A stretch of DNA of 64,000 bases, taken from an uncultured Hyphomicrobiales bacterium (GTDB lineage Bacteria; Pseudomonadota; Alphaproteobacteria; Rhizobiales; Ancalomicrobiaceae). Below, piece by piece: positions 7,489-16,399 of this stretch. How positions within the stretch are numbered: position 1 is the stretch's first letter; each line of letters starts with the position of its first letter. The stretch lies in NCBI GenBank assembly GCA_903930435.1, contig CAIYYN010000024.1, forward strand, positions 1 to 64,000, read 5' to 3'. The position numbers and the translations under genes were made by a program. The notes below the pieces were generated by a model that worked only from the letters and a program-made list of their open reading frames with translations, was not told the DNA's origin and ran no database searches.

Positions 7489-8238
7489 ATGACGAGACCT
7501 GACGACCAAACCAACGGCACAACCGCACCGCTCTGGCGGATGATCGAACAGGCGATCCGGGGCGATATACTCGGTGGCCGCTATCAACCGGGTGCTCAAC
7601 TGCCCTCGGATCGTGACCTGGCTGCACGCTACTCTGCGAGCCGGATGACGGCGCGACGGGCGCTCGCCAGCCTTGAACAGGACGGCTTGATCCGGATCGA
7701 GCATGGCAACGGCACCTTTGTCAGTGATGATGCGCGCATTCGCTATTCGCTCGGCGGGGATCGCATCCGGTTTTCCAGGAACTGGCTGTCGGCAGAGGGG
7801 ATCAAGCTGCAACGCCGGATCTTGCGGACCAGCGAGGTAAAAGCCGATGATGCGCTGGCGGCAGTGCTAGGGATCGGGATCGGCGAGGCCGTACTGACGT
7901 TGCAGATCGTCGCCCTCGCCGGGGAGCGTCCGATATCAGTTGGTATCCGGCATTGTCCCGCCGCGCGGTTTCGGGGTCTCGACACCGAATTCGAGCGTGT
8001 GGGTTCGCTGACGACGGCGTTGAAGGCCTTTGGCGTCGAGGATTACGCCCGCGCCTCAACCGAGGTCACGGCCCGGCTGCCGACGCCGGAAGAAGCGCGT
8101 ATCCTTGTCCAATCACGGGCGCAACCGGTGCTCGCCTTCACAGCCACCGACATTGAGGCCGCAACGGGCGCGGTTATCTCGTATCACATCGGCTGTTTTG
8201 CAGCCGACCGGGTCGTGATTTCGATTGGCGCGGGGTAG
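7489..8238 (+). CDS. phnF: GntR-family (HutC subfamily) regulator PhnF
   Basis: A 249-residue transcription factor. An N-terminal winged helix (about residues 14-80, with GRYQPGAQLPSDRDLAARYSASRMTARRALASLEQDGLI) is followed by a UTRA effector domain. It is divergent from phnGHIJKL and precedes the convergent phnCDE run, the usual setting of PhnF, a repressor of phosphonate uptake and breakdown. The ATG at 7489 is the only in-frame start near the helix-turn-helix. The two palindromes 40-80 nt upstream suggest autoregulation. The effector is unknown from sequence. Confidence 0.9.
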   Translation: MTRPDDQTNGTTAPLWRMIEQAIRGDILGGRYQPGAQLPSDRDLAARYSASRMTARRALASLEQDGLIRIEHGNGTFVSDDARIRYSLGGDRIRFSRNWLSAEGIKLQRRILRTSEVKADDALAAVLGIGIGEAVLTLQIVALAGERPISVGIRHCPAARFRGLDTEFERVGSLTTALKAFGVEDYARASTEVTARLPTPEEARILVQSRAQPVLAFTATDIEAATGAVISYHIGCFAADRVVISIGAG

Positions 8239-8261
8239 GTCACGTCAATCGACAAAAGGCG

Positions 8262-9149
8262 TCAATGCGGATTCTGCTGCTGATTGACGCCTATGATGGC
8301 AAAGCGGATCTTGGTCGAGACATAATCGATCAGGCTGACCGTGATCAGCATCAGGATCGTCAGAAACGCCACGTGTTGCCATTCGTTGAGGCGAATCTGT
8401 TCCTGGAAATGTGCGCCAATGCCACCAGCACCAACGATGCCGATGATCGTCGCGCTGCGCGTATTGGACTCGATCTGGTAAAGCACCTGGCTCACGAGCA
8501 CGGGCAGGATGCCCGGTAACAGCCCGAAGCGGACGCGATGCAGACTGCTGCCGCCAGTCGATATCACGCCCTCGGCGGCCTTCTGGTCGCTGGCCTCAAT
8601 GGCCTCGGAAAACAATTTGCCGAACAGTCCCAGATCCGCCGTGATAATGGCGAGCACACCGGCGAAGGGACCAAGGCCCACAACGTTGATCCAGATCAGC
8701 GCCCAGATCAGCATGTTGACGCTGCGGACCGTGTCGAGTGACCGGCGAATGAAAAAATGCGTGATCCAGCCGGGCACGACATTGCGCGCGGCGATGAACC
8801 CAAGCGGGATCGACAGGACCGCAGACAGGACCGTGCCGAGCAACGCGATTGCGACCGTCTCCAGCAGCGAATGAAGATAGATGAGGAGGTTTTCCGTCGT
8901 GCCATAGCTGGGTGGCAGCATGACGGACAGGAACCAGCCGAGCCGGGCAAATCCGGCTAGGACCCGCGACCACTGGATGTCGAGGTAAACCACGGCATAG
9001 GCAGCTATAGCCGCAGCCCCGAAAATGACCACGACTGTTTTCAGTCTACCGACCCAGTTTACGCGAAAGGCCTTGGGGTAACGGGCCTCAAGGCCGGATT
9101 GGTCAGCCATGACAGTCGTGAAAAAGCTTTTGCGAACAGAGGCTGTCAA
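8262..9149 (-). CDS. phnE: Phosphonate ABC transporter permease PhnE (first copy)
   Basis: A 295-residue inner-membrane permease of the PhnE type. Several hydrophobic helices are present with the binding-protein-dependent transport signature near SNTRSATIIGIVGAGGIG, where the cytoplasmic EAA loop contacts the PhnC ATPase. The start is a TTG at 9149: it overlaps the stop of the upstream permease (TTGA) and has GGAGG 7 nt before it, while the ATG at 9110 has no ribosome site. Together with the neighbouring permease it should form a heterodimeric channel for phosphonates brought by PhnD. Confidence 0.9.
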   Translation of the reverse strand: MTASVRKSFFTTVMADQSGLEARYPKAFRVNWVGRLKTVVVIFGAAAIAAYAVVYLDIQWSRVLAGFARLGWFLSVMLPPSYGTTENLLIYLHSLLETVAIALLGTVLSAVLSIPLGFIAARNVVPGWITHFFIRRSLDTVRSVNMLIWALIWINVVGLGPFAGVLAIITADLGLFGKLFSEAIEASDQKAAEGVISTGGSSLHRVRFGLLPGILPVLVSQVLYQIESNTRSATIIGIVGAGGIGAHFQEQIRLNEWQHVAFLTILMLITVSLIDYVSTKIRFAIIGVNQQQNPH

Positions 9150-10030
9150 TGTCCCGCCTCCATATTGATGAGCCGGCTACGTACCCGCTCTGTGATGAAA
9201 TCGATCAGACTGACGGTGATGATGATCAGGATCAGAATCGCGCTCACATCCGAGTAGTAGAACTTGCGGATCGCCTCGATGAGGTCCTGACCGATGCCGC
9301 CGGCGCCAACCAGGCCCATGACGGTGCCCTCGCGGACATTGATCTCAAAACGCAGCAAGGCATAGGACACGAAGTTCGACAGGACTTGCGGCACAATGGC
9401 GAAGCGCACCGAACTCATCCAGCCTGCACCGGTCGAGGTCATGCCCTCCATCGGCTTCATGTCGGCGTTTTCGATCACTTCGAAGAACAGCTTGCCAAGG
9501 GCACCGGTGGTGTGGATCGACAGCGCCAGAACACCCGGCAGCGGACCAAATCCGAAGGCAACCACGAACACCATGGCGAAGGCGATTTCCGGCACGGTGC
9601 GGCAGAATTCCAGATAGCGGCGCACGACAAACAGAACCCAACGCGCTGGAGCGACATTTGCGGCGGCCAGAAAACTCAGGATGAATGCACCAATACCGCC
9701 GATCAACGTACCAAGGTAGGCGATCAGGATGGTCTCACCGATCAGACGGGTCCATTTGCCGAGGCCCCAGAACCATTCGGTCACGTTGGAAAACACGATC
9801 TGTCCGGAATCGAGAACAAAAATCCGGCCGATGTAATCTGAGAACTTATTGATATGCGAAAAGAATTTCACGAGATCGACTTCACCCACGGCGGCGGAGC
9901 TGATCAGGACGACCACCAAGATTGCAAAGCCGACGAAGGTCTTGGTCCGCTTGGCCGATACAGCTGCCGCATAGGACGCCTCAAGCGCGGCCAAACGGTC
10001 ATCTGGCAATTTGGGGACGCTGATGGGCAA
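9146..10030 (-). CDS. phnE: Phosphonate ABC transporter permease PhnE (second copy)
   Basis: A 294-residue paralogue of the downstream permease, with the same layout: an N-terminal helix near residues 31-50, a long periplasmic loop, and the EAA-type loop at NVREGTVMGLVGAGGIGQDL. Tandem phnE genes are common in alphaproteobacterial phnCDEE operons. The first codon appears to be TTG at 10030, preceded by a GA-rich stretch (GAGAGAGAGA) that can serve as ribosome site; no better ATG precedes the first helix. It lies 92 nt after phnD and overlaps the next gene by 4 nt. Confidence 0.9.
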   Translation of the reverse strand: MPISVPKLPDDRLAALEASYAAAVSAKRTKTFVGFAILVVVLISSAAVGEVDLVKFFSHINKFSDYIGRIFVLDSGQIVFSNVTEWFWGLGKWTRLIGETILIAYLGTLIGGIGAFILSFLAAANVAPARWVLFVVRRYLEFCRTVPEIAFAMVFVVAFGFGPLPGVLALSIHTTGALGKLFFEVIENADMKPMEGMTSTGAGWMSSVRFAIVPQVLSNFVSYALLRFEINVREGTVMGLVGAGGIGQDLIEAIRKFYYSDVSAILILIIITVSLIDFITERVRSRLINMEAGH

Positions 10031-10122
10031 GGGATCTCTCTCTCTGTGCAGATCGGTTCGGAGGCGATTTCGTAAGTCTGGCGGCTGGATTGCTCCAACC
10101 GCCAGACAATTGGATCAAACGA

Positions 10123-11052
10123 TCACTTCTTGCGCAGGCTGTCGATGAACTTCACCAATTCGATGGTCGGTTCATAGTCCTTGTGGGTGATCGGCGTGAA
10201 TCCCAGTTTCTGGCCGTCCCAGATCTTGTCATAGGCAGCCTTTGCTTTGACCGGAGCGTCCATGAAGGCCTTTGCAACAGCGGTCTTCAGATCAGCCGGA
10301 AGATCGGCCAGAACCGTATAGGGGCCGTTCAAAATGGGCGAAGACGTGTTGATGATCCGGAACTCTTCCTTTTTGAAGACGCTACCGTCGTCATGCTTCA
10401 AGATGCCCTTTGTCAGCATTTGCTGCAATGTCGAGTCATTGTCGTTTGTCCACTGGTTCGCAGCAACATCGACAGAGCCCTGTGCCAAAGCAAGAACAGC
10501 GTTTTCATGGCTGCCTGTGTAAACGACCTTAGCGAAGAAATCTTCAGGCTTGATGTTCTTCTTGTTCAGCTCAAAGCGCGGAACGTTATTGCCAGATGTC
10601 GAATTCGGATCGACAAGGCCAAGGTTCTTGCCTTTCATGTCTTCGATTTTCTGGTAGGGGCTCTTGGCCAAAACGTAGAAAACCGAATAGTAACCGTCAC
10701 TGCCATCGCCGTTCTTGTCGGTCGCGAATGGCTCCGTCTTCACGCCCGTGATGAATGCGCGGGAGTAGGAAGCTGCGCCGTAGTTGGCGATCTGGATGTT
10801 GCCGGCGCGCTGGCCTTCGATGACAGCGGCATAATCTTGCGCAATGCGCATGGTCACCTTGACGCCGAGTTCCTTGGACAGGTAGTCGATGAAGGGGCCC
10901 CAACGGTTCAGCGTATCCGTGCCGTTTTCGGTCGGAACGACTGCGAAGGTCAGTTCCGGATATTTGGCTTTCCAATCGTCAGCTGCATGAGCAGCCGTGG
11001 AAAAAGCAAGGCCGGCGGCAAATGCGCCGAGAATGATGCGACGGTTCAGCAT
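10123..11052 (-). CDS. phnD: Phosphonate ABC transporter periplasmic binding protein PhnD
   Basis: A 309-residue binding protein. A signal peptide is clear (MLNRRIILGAFAAGLAFSTA then AHA before the mature ADDW). The mature part has the PhnD/PtxB family pattern, with LTFAVVPTEN at the start, IANYGAASYSRA and VDPNSTSGNNVPRFEL, the last being the ligand-binding region with Ser-Thr-Ser residues that hold the phosphonate group. The ATG at 11052 follows TTGGAG. The longer upstream frame is Arg-rich and overlaps phnC, so it is rejected. It delivers substrate to the two PhnE permeases. Confidence 0.94.
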   Translation of the reverse strand: MLNRRIILGAFAAGLAFSTAAHAADDWKAKYPELTFAVVPTENGTDTLNRWGPFIDYLSKELGVKVTMRIAQDYAAVIEGQRAGNIQIANYGAASYSRAFITGVKTEPFATDKNGDGSDGYYSVFYVLAKSPYQKIEDMKGKNLGLVDPNSTSGNNVPRFELNKKNIKPEDFFAKVVYTGSHENAVLALAQGSVDVAANQWTNDNDSTLQQMLTKGILKHDDGSVFKKEEFRIINTSSPILNGPYTVLADLPADLKTAVAKAFMDAPVKAKAAYDKIWDGQKLGFTPITHKDYEPTIELVKFIDSLRKK

Positions 11053-11102
11053 GAGAGGCTCCAAACTCAGGTGGTAACAATGCCGGCGATATGCCGGGGT
11101 CA

Positions 11103-11903
11103 TCAGGCCGGGACAAGCTGTGCCCTTTGAGCACGGTTGTCGTCGGATTCCAGATCCATCACGTCTCCCGCTTCCAGCCCGTAGAGCTGGCGCGAGACGT
11201 CTTCGGTGAGATCGAATGCACCGCCGTCGAACACGACGCGACCGGCGGACATGCCTACGAGGCGGTCGCAATAGGCGCGCGCCAGATCGAGCGAATGCAG
11301 ATTGCAGATCACCGTAATGCCGAACTCCTTGTTCATCCGCTGGAGAGCATCCATCACGATCTTGGTGTTGCGTGGATCAAGCGAGGCGATGGGTTCATCC
11401 GCCAGCACGATCCGCGGCTCCTGCATGAGGGCGCGGGCGATGGCAACACGCTGCTGCTGGCCACCGGACAGGCTGTCCGCCCGCTGCGAGGCAAGGCCTG
11501 CGATATCAAAGGCTTCAAGGGCGGCAAGCGCCATAGCGCGATCTTCGCGCGACCAGATCCGCAGCATTGACGCGGCCGCTGACACCTTGTTCAGGCGTCC
11601 TAGCAACACATTCGTCAGAACATCGAGACGGCCAACGAGATTGAACTGCTGGAAGATCATGGCACAATCGGCGCGCCAGTCACGCAGCGCCTTGCCCTTC
11701 AAAGCCGTCACGTCGCGGCCTTCAAACAGGATGCGACCGGACGAGGGATCGGCCAGACGATTGATCTGGCGCAGCAATGTCGACTTGCCGGCGCCCGACC
11801 GACCAATAACGCCGACGAAGCTGCCTTCCTTGATGTGAAGGGTGACGTTGTCGAGCGCGGTCTTGGTGCCAAAATGCCGTGACAGGCCTTCGATATCGAG
11901 CAT
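11103..11903 (-). CDS. phnC: Phosphonate ABC transporter ATP-binding protein PhnC
   Basis: A 266-residue ATPase with Walker [10 protein letters not shown] at 34-42, signature [16 protein letters not shown], Walker [13 protein letters not shown] and switch His in [10 protein letters not shown]. It powers import of phosphonate by PhnD-PhnE. It is the first gene of the phnC-D-E-E transcript; 189 nt separate it from the divergent acetyltransferase and contain a Pho-box-like site. A GGGGAAG ribosome site precedes the ATG. Reading toward phnC there is also a CTGTCATCAAA half-site near 11957-11967, which may contribute to phosphate control. Confidence 0.93.
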   Translation of the reverse strand: MLDIEGLSRHFGTKTALDNVTLHIKEGSFVGVIGRSGAGKSTLLRQINRLADPSSGRILFEGRDVTALKGKALRDWRADCAMIFQQFNLVGRLDVLTNVLLGRLNKVSAAASMLRIWSREDRAMALAALEAFDIAGLASQRADSLSGGQQQRVAIARALMQEPRIVLADEPIASLDPRNTKIVMDALQRMNKEFGITVICNLHSLDLARAYCDRLVGMSAGRVVFDGGAFDLTEDVSRQLYGLEAGDVMDLESDDNRAQRAQLVPA

Positions 11904-12025
11904 AGGCTTCCCCGAGCAGGTTAATCGGAGAAGTCCTAACGCCGGTTAACAAAGCTTTGATGACAGACTTATCGAGGTAATTGGGATTAGACAGATCAGG
12001 TCATTATCGGGGGCGATGACCTCAA

Positions 12026-12043
12026 CTGTCACGGAACCGTCAT
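12026..12043 (+). promoter_or_regulatory. Pho-box-like site between phnC and the acetyltransferase
   Basis: CTGTCACGGAACCGTCAT matches the PhoB consensus CTGTCATAAAWCTGTCAT at 14 of 18 positions by my count and keeps the two half-sites 11 bp apart. It is oriented toward the acetyltransferase gene 50 nt downstream and lies 122 nt from the phnC start, so it may serve either side. Phosphate-starvation control of phosphonate genes is well established, which makes PhoB the likely regulator. Confidence 0.55.
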
Positions 12044-12092
12044 ATCTGGGGTGCACCAAAAGAGGACTATCCGGCGAACAAGAGATCAACTT

Positions 12093-12743
12093 ATGACAGC
12101 GTTTGAAGATCCGCGTACAACTATAAAGAAACTTGGTGTGGAACCCTACATCCATCCGACAGCCACGGTGCGGGATGCGAAGCTGGGTCGCTATACCGAG
12201 ATCGGCGAGCGCACGAGCTTTTCGGAAAGCGCGATGGATGATTATTCCTACGTCGTGAACGACAGCAACATCATCTATACGACCATCGGCAAGTTCTGTT
12301 CGATTGCGGCGATGACGCGGATCAATCCGGGCAATCATCCGATGTGGCGGGCGACGCAGGCGCATTTTACCTATCGCTCGTCGGCCTATTTTGAGGGCGA
12401 AAGCGATGATCAGGACTTCTTCGAGTGGCGGCGGCAGGCGCATGTGACGATCGGCCACGATGTCTGGATCGGACATGGCGCAATCATTCTGGCAGGGCGC
12501 AGCATCGGAACGGGTGCCGTCATTGCCGGAGGTGCCGTCGTGACCAAGGATGTCGCGCCCTACACGATCGTTGGCGGCACACCGGCGAAAGTCATCAAGC
12601 GCCGGTTTGATGAGCGCACGGCCGAACGCATGCAGGCATTGGCCTGGTGGGACTGGGATCACGAGCGGCTGCGCAAGGCCTTGCCGGAGTTTCGGACCTT
12701 GAGCGCGGAAGCCTTTCTGGAGCGGTATGAAGGCGAGGCCTGA
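12093..12743 (+). CDS. Hexapeptide-repeat acetyltransferase of the phosphonate cluster
   Basis: A 216-residue left-handed beta-helix transferase. Hexapeptide-type repeats run from [19 protein letters not shown] to [56 protein letters not shown], typical of xenobiotic/chloramphenicol-type acetyltransferases. Family members are often found in phn clusters as DapH/VAT-like phosphonate metabolism proteins. The substrate cannot be read from sequence; an aminoalkylphosphonate is a reasonable guess by analogy with PhnO, which is unrelated in fold. The ATG at 12093 is chosen; a GTG at 12051 would add a short basic tail. It is divergent from phnC behind a Pho-box-like site. Confidence 0.85.
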   Translation: MTAFEDPRTTIKKLGVEPYIHPTATVRDAKLGRYTEIGERTSFSESAMDDYSYVVNDSNIIYTTIGKFCSIAAMTRINPGNHPMWRATQAHFTYRSSAYFEGESDDQDFFEWRRQAHVTIGHDVWIGHGAIILAGRSIGTGAVIAGGAVVTKDVAPYTIVGGTPAKVIKRRFDERTAERMQALAWWDWDHERLRKALPEFRTLSAEAFLERYEGEA

Positions 12744-12825
12744 ACGGGGTCGGGATCAGGCCCTGTCATTCGCGGTGGGGCCGGGTATACTAGGCCAAAT
12801 CATAGCTGACTCACTGGTCCCTTCC

Positions 12826-13077
12826 ATGCTTGCGCGCTTTGTTGCTTCCATCCTGAAACTGATCGCGGCGTCCTTTGCGGTCGGCGTCATCCTGTCGATG
12901 GTCCATATCACGCATGCCGATGTGCTCGCGCGCTTCGGGATGACGCCGGATCAGTTTGTCGACAAGCTGCAAGGCTGGATCGCGTGGGCGATCCCGAAGA
13001 TCGGGCTGGGCGCGTTCATCGTTGTGCCCGTCTGGCTGTTGATGAGCATCATCCGTCCGCCGAAGAGTCTCGACTGA
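12826..13077 (+). CDS. DUF6460-type small membrane protein
   Basis: An 83-residue protein with two hydrophobic helices (about residues 8-26 and 57-76) separated by a short segment with MTPDQFVDKLQGW. This layout matches the DUF6460 family of alphaproteobacterial inner-membrane proteins of unknown role. I start at the ATG at 12826; the frame is open 33 codons further upstream but that part is unlike the family. A TATACT hexamer at about 12786 with TGTCAT 16 nt before it could be its promoter. It ends 15 nt before the glutamine-synthetase-like gene. Confidence 0.6.
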   Translation: MLARFVASILKLIAASFAVGVILSMVHITHADVLARFGMTPDQFVDKLQGWIAWAIPKIGLGAFIVVPVWLLMSIIRPPKSLD

Positions 13078-13092
13078 TTGACAGGTAACCCT

Positions 13093-14490
13093 ATGGCCAA
13101 GAAGAAGAAACTCACCCGAGATGTCGTTTCCAACCGGGGCGTGGCGGACGCCGATGCAGCCGTTGACTGGCTGGCCGAGCGGGGACTGGAAGACATCGAA
13201 TGTCTGGTGCCGGACATGGCGGGCGTTGCACGCGGCAAGATGATGCCGGTGGAAAAATTCGTCCATTCCAAGAACATGTCGATCCCCGGCTCGATCTTCC
13301 TGCAGACGATCACCGGCGAATACCCGGATGATGGTGACGGATTTACCTACGATGCCGCTGACGGCGACATCCTGCTGGTGCCGGATTTTTCGACGCTGGC
13401 AACGGTTCCCTGGGCATCGGACCCGACGGCACAGGTGATCCATGACGCCTACCATCAGGACGGTCGCCCCGTGGAACTGGCCCCGCGCCAGGTCTTGAAG
13501 CGGGTGCTGGAACTTTACGCGCACAAGGGCTGGCGGCCGATCGTGGCGCCGGAGATCGAGTTTTATCTCGTCGATCGCAATCAGGACCCGGATTATCCGC
13601 TGAAGCCACCGGTAGGTCGATCGGGCCGGGCGGAAACCGGACGGCAGTCCTATTCGATCGCTGCAGTCAATGAATTCGATGCGCTGTTTGATGACATCTA
13701 TGATTTCTCCGAGGCGCAGGGACTGGAAATCGACACGCTGATCCACGAGGAAGGCGCAGCGCAGATGGAAATCAATCTGCTGCACGGCGATCCACTCGTG
13801 CTGGCGGATCAGGTGTTCCTGTTCAAGCGGACGATCCGTGAGGCGGCGCTCCGGCACGGCATGTATGCGACATTCATGGCCAAGCCGATTGCCAATGAGC
13901 CGGGGTCGGCGATGCATATCCACCAGTCGGTGGTCGATCTTGAGACGGGCGAGAACATCTTCTCGAATGCGCAAGGCGGTCCGACACGGGATTTCTTCGC
14001 CTTCATTGCCGGGCAGCAGCGGCTTTTGCCGAACGTCATGTGCATGTTGGCTCCTTACGTGAATTCCTATCGACGTCTGATGCGCAAGTCGGTGGCACCG
14101 ATCAACGTGCACTGGGGCTATGACAATCGCACTGTGGGCTTGCGGGTGCCAAATTCGCCGCCGCAAGCGCGCCGCGTCGAGAACCGGGTGCCGTCGTCGG
14201 ATGCCAACCCCTATCTCGCCATCGCAGCGTCCCTGGCGTGTGGCTATATCGGCATGACCGAGGGCTATACGCCGGAAGAACCCGTTGACGGCTCAGCCTA
14301 CACCTTGCCCTTCGGTCTGCCGCGCGGCCTGCTTGAGGCGGTGGCCATGTTCGACGAGAGCGAGGAGCTGATCGACGTCTTCGGCAAGACGTTCGCCAGC
14401 ACCTACAAGGCGATCAAGCAAGCCGAATTCGAGACCTTCATGCGCGTCATCAGCCCGTGGGAGCGGGAATATCTGCTGTTGAACGTGTGA
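13093..14490 (+). CDS. puuA: Glutamine-synthetase-family enzyme, probable gamma-glutamylpolyamine synthetase
   Basis: A 465-residue glutamine synthetase homologue of the PuuA/GlnT type. Metal- and ATP-binding patterns are present: APEIEFYL, HEEGAAQMEINL, AMHIHQSV and the substrate region NRTVGLRVPNSPPQARRVENRVPSSDANPYLAIAA. Lacking the tyrosine adenylylation region of GlnA, it is not the housekeeping enzyme. By family knowledge it joins glutamate to putrescine or another amine. The next gene is a PuuB-type oxidase, which supports a gamma-glutamyl polyamine pathway. The ATG at 13093 fits the family better than the upstream codon at 13078. Confidence 0.8.
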   Translation: MAKKKKLTRDVVSNRGVADADAAVDWLAERGLEDIECLVPDMAGVARGKMMPVEKFVHSKNMSIPGSIFLQTITGEYPDDGDGFTYDAADGDILLVPDFSTLATVPWASDPTAQVIHDAYHQDGRPVELAPRQVLKRVLELYAHKGWRPIVAPEIEFYLVDRNQDPDYPLKPPVGRSGRAETGRQSYSIAAVNEFDALFDDIYDFSEAQGLEIDTLIHEEGAAQMEINLLHGDPLVLADQVFLFKRTIREAALRHGMYATFMAKPIANEPGSAMHIHQSVVDLETGENIFSNAQGGPTRDFFAFIAGQQRLLPNVMCMLAPYVNSYRRLMRKSVAPINVHWGYDNRTVGLRVPNSPPQARRVENRVPSSDANPYLAIAASLACGYIGMTEGYTPEEPVDGSAYTLPFGLPRGLLEAVAMFDESEELIDVFGKTFASTYKAIKQAEFETFMRVISPWEREYLLLNV

Positions 14491-14540
14491 TCAATCCGTT
14501 CGTGACGTCGGATGGCAGCTTCAACCGCGAAACTAATCTC

Positions 14541-15818
14541 ATGACCAGTTCCACAAAGCCACCCTCCTATTATGAGGCCACCGCCATTGGCCGGATCGAT
14601 CGCCCTCCACTCGACGGCGACGCGCGGGCGGACGTGTGCGTCATCGGCGGTGGTTACACGGGCGTGTCGGCGGCGCTGCATCTGGCACAGGCCGGGCGAA
14701 AGGTCATCCTGATCGAGGCGGAACGCGTCGGCTGGGGGGCATCGGGGCGCAATGGCGGGCAGTTGCATTCGGGGCAGCGGCTCGACCAGGAAGAGCTGGA
14801 GCGCTGGCTTGGGGAGGGACCGGCGCGGGCGCTGTTTGATCTGGCCGAAGAGGCCAAGCAGCTCGTCAAGGGGCTGATCGCCGAGCACGGCATTGCCTGC
14901 GACTGGCAGGACGGGTTGATCGGGACCTTGCACAAGCGCCGGTTCGTGGCCGGCACCAGGGCGCATGTCGCGCATATGATGGAGCGTTATGGCTACGCGG
15001 GGTTGGCCTATCTCGACCGCGACGAACTGGCGGCGGCAATCGGCACGACGCGCTATCATGGGGGCTATCGGGACGCGACGGCGGGTCACCTGCATCCCTT
15101 GAATTTCGCGCTGGGTCTGGCGCTCGCAGCCGAGCGCGCTGGCGTGACGATCCATGAGGGAACGCGCGCGCTCGACATTTCGGGACAAGGTCCGATGCGG
15201 GTTACCCATGCAAGGGGCACGATTATCGCGGACGACGTTCTCGTCGCCGTCAATGGCTATACCAGCGGCTTGCTGCCCGATACCGAAGCGCGGGTGATGC
15301 CGATCCACAACTATATTCTGGCGACTGAACCGCTCGGGGATCGCGGACGACGGCTCATTCCCGGCAACGAGGCGGTCGCGGATAGCCGGTTCGTCGTGCA
15401 TTACTGGCGGCCTTCGGCGGACGGGCGGCTGATCTTCGGTGGCGGGGAGAGTTATTCGAAGGATTTTCCGAACGATCTCAAAGGCTTCGTGCGACGACAC
15501 ATGCTTAGCGTCTATCCCGATCTCGCCGATGTCCGCATCGACTTCGCCTGGGGCGGGACGCTCGCCTTGACCCGGACCAAAATGCCCGTCATGCGCCGCA
15601 TCCGACCGGGCCTCTATACATCCGGCGGCTATCAGGGGCATGGGGTAGCGATTGCGGCGCTGGCCGGAAAGCTGGTTGCGGAGGCGATGGTCGGCGACAG
15701 CAGCCGGTTCGATCTGTTCGCGAATTTGCCCGCGCCTAAATTCCCTGGTGGCAGATGGTTGCGGTATCCGACGCTCGTGCTCGCCATGTTCTGGTACGGG
15801 ATGCTGGACCGGCTGTGA
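14541..15818 (+). CDS. puuB: FAD-dependent oxidoreductase, PuuB-like gamma-glutamylputrescine oxidase
   Basis: A 425-residue DAO-type flavoenzyme. The dinucleotide-binding motif is at about residues 33-50 (ADVCVIGGGYTGVSAALHLA), followed by WGASGRNGGQLHSGQR, characteristic of the PuuB/OrdL group. The C-terminal FAD-contacting stretch YTSGGYQGHGVAIA is intact. It presumably oxidises the gamma-glutamylated amine made by the preceding synthetase. The ATG at 14541 lies 50 nt after the puuA stop; no strong ribosome site was seen, so the start is less certain than the identity. Confidence 0.8.
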   Translation: MTSSTKPPSYYEATAIGRIDRPPLDGDARADVCVIGGGYTGVSAALHLAQAGRKVILIEAERVGWGASGRNGGQLHSGQRLDQEELERWLGEGPARALFDLAEEAKQLVKGLIAEHGIACDWQDGLIGTLHKRRFVAGTRAHVAHMMERYGYAGLAYLDRDELAAAIGTTRYHGGYRDATAGHLHPLNFALGLALAAERAGVTIHEGTRALDISGQGPMRVTHARGTIIADDVLVAVNGYTSGLLPDTEARVMPIHNYILATEPLGDRGRRLIPGNEAVADSRFVVHYWRPSADGRLIFGGGESYSKDFPNDLKGFVRRHMLSVYPDLADVRIDFAWGGTLALTRTKMPVMRRIRPGLYTSGGYQGHGVAIAALAGKLVAEAMVGDSSRFDLFANLPAPKFPGGRWLRYPTLVLAMFWYGMLDRL

Positions 15819-15832
15819 ATTTAGATATATTT

Positions 15833-15852
15833 GTATAGACGGACGTCTACAC
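15833..15852. promoter_or_regulatory. Palindromic operator before brnT
   Basis: A 20-bp palindrome, left arm GTATAGACG and right arm CGTCTACAC around GA, with one mismatch between arms. It ends 10 nt before the brnT start and overlaps an AT-rich promoter region, the expected place for autorepression by the antitoxin. Confidence 0.55.
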
Positions 15853-15862
15853 GAGACCTAAG

Positions 15863-16174
15863 ATGCGATTTGTCGGATTTGATCGGGACGACGGAAATCG
15901 CAGTAAATGCGAGAAGCATGGTCTGTCGCGGGACGAAATTCAGTCGCTATTCCTGCGTCCGGTACTGATCCTGCCAGACAAGCCGAACCCTCAAGGCGAA
16001 ATTCGCTATCGGGCGATAGGCAAAACGTCGAAAGGTCGAAATGCGTTCATAGTCTTTACTTGGCGAGAGTCGAGCACGGTAGAACGTCTCTTACAACCAA
16101 TCAGCGCCCGCTACATGCATAAGGACGAGGTGATTGCTTATGAAAAAGCCTATCCCAACTTTCGCGACCGATGA
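15863..16174 (+). CDS. brnT: BrnT-family toxin (ribonuclease)
   Basis: A 103-residue DUF497/BrnT protein. The family pattern is visible as FDRDDGNRSKCEKHGLS near the N-terminus, the central GEIRYRAIGKTSKGRNAFIVFTWRE, and the C-terminal RPISARYMHKDEVIAYEKA-like stretch (here QPISARYMHKDEVIAYEKA). BrnT is a RelE-like ribonuclease that stops growth when freed from its antitoxin. Toxin precedes antitoxin and overlaps it by 35 nt, the usual BrnTA order. A palindrome just upstream probably serves autoregulation. Confidence 0.85.
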   Translation: MRFVGFDRDDGNRSKCEKHGLSRDEIQSLFLRPVLILPDKPNPQGEIRYRAIGKTSKGRNAFIVFTWRESSTVERLLQPISARYMHKDEVIAYEKAYPNFRDR

Positions 16175-16397
16175 AGAAGTCGAGGCTTTTGTCGATACGG
16201 CATCCCTGACCGACTACGATTTATCGGGCGGGCAGTTCGTGCAATTTGAATTGCAACCAAAAGACAAATCCGTCAATCTAAGATTGCCCGAAGCGCTCTA
16301 CGCGGCCGTTCGTCAACAGGCCGCACGACAGGGTATACCATACCAGCGTTTTATCCGGCTCGCGTTGGAGCAGGCGCTAGCCGACCATAGGAAGTAG
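16140..16397 (+). CDS. brnA: BrnA-like/CopG-type antitoxin
   Basis: An 85-residue partner of BrnT. The C-terminal half is a ribbon-helix-helix domain (KSVNLRLPEALYAAVRQQAARQGIPYQRFIRLALEQAL), used to bind DNA; the N-terminal half, with PTFATDEEVEAFVDTASLTDYDLS, is the toxin-neutralising part seen in CopG antitoxins. The ATG at 16140 is used because the TTG at 16134 adds only two residues. It ends 2 nt before the convergent folC stop. Confidence 0.83.
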   Translation: MKKPIPTFATDEEVEAFVDTASLTDYDLSGGQFVQFELQPKDKSVNLRLPEALYAAVRQQAARQGIPYQRFIRLALEQALADHRK

Positions 16398-16399
16398 CC

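Noticed and set aside
15863-16397. Genomic island around brnTA
   Set aside because: No integrase, tRNA or flanking repeats and base composition similar to the surroundings.
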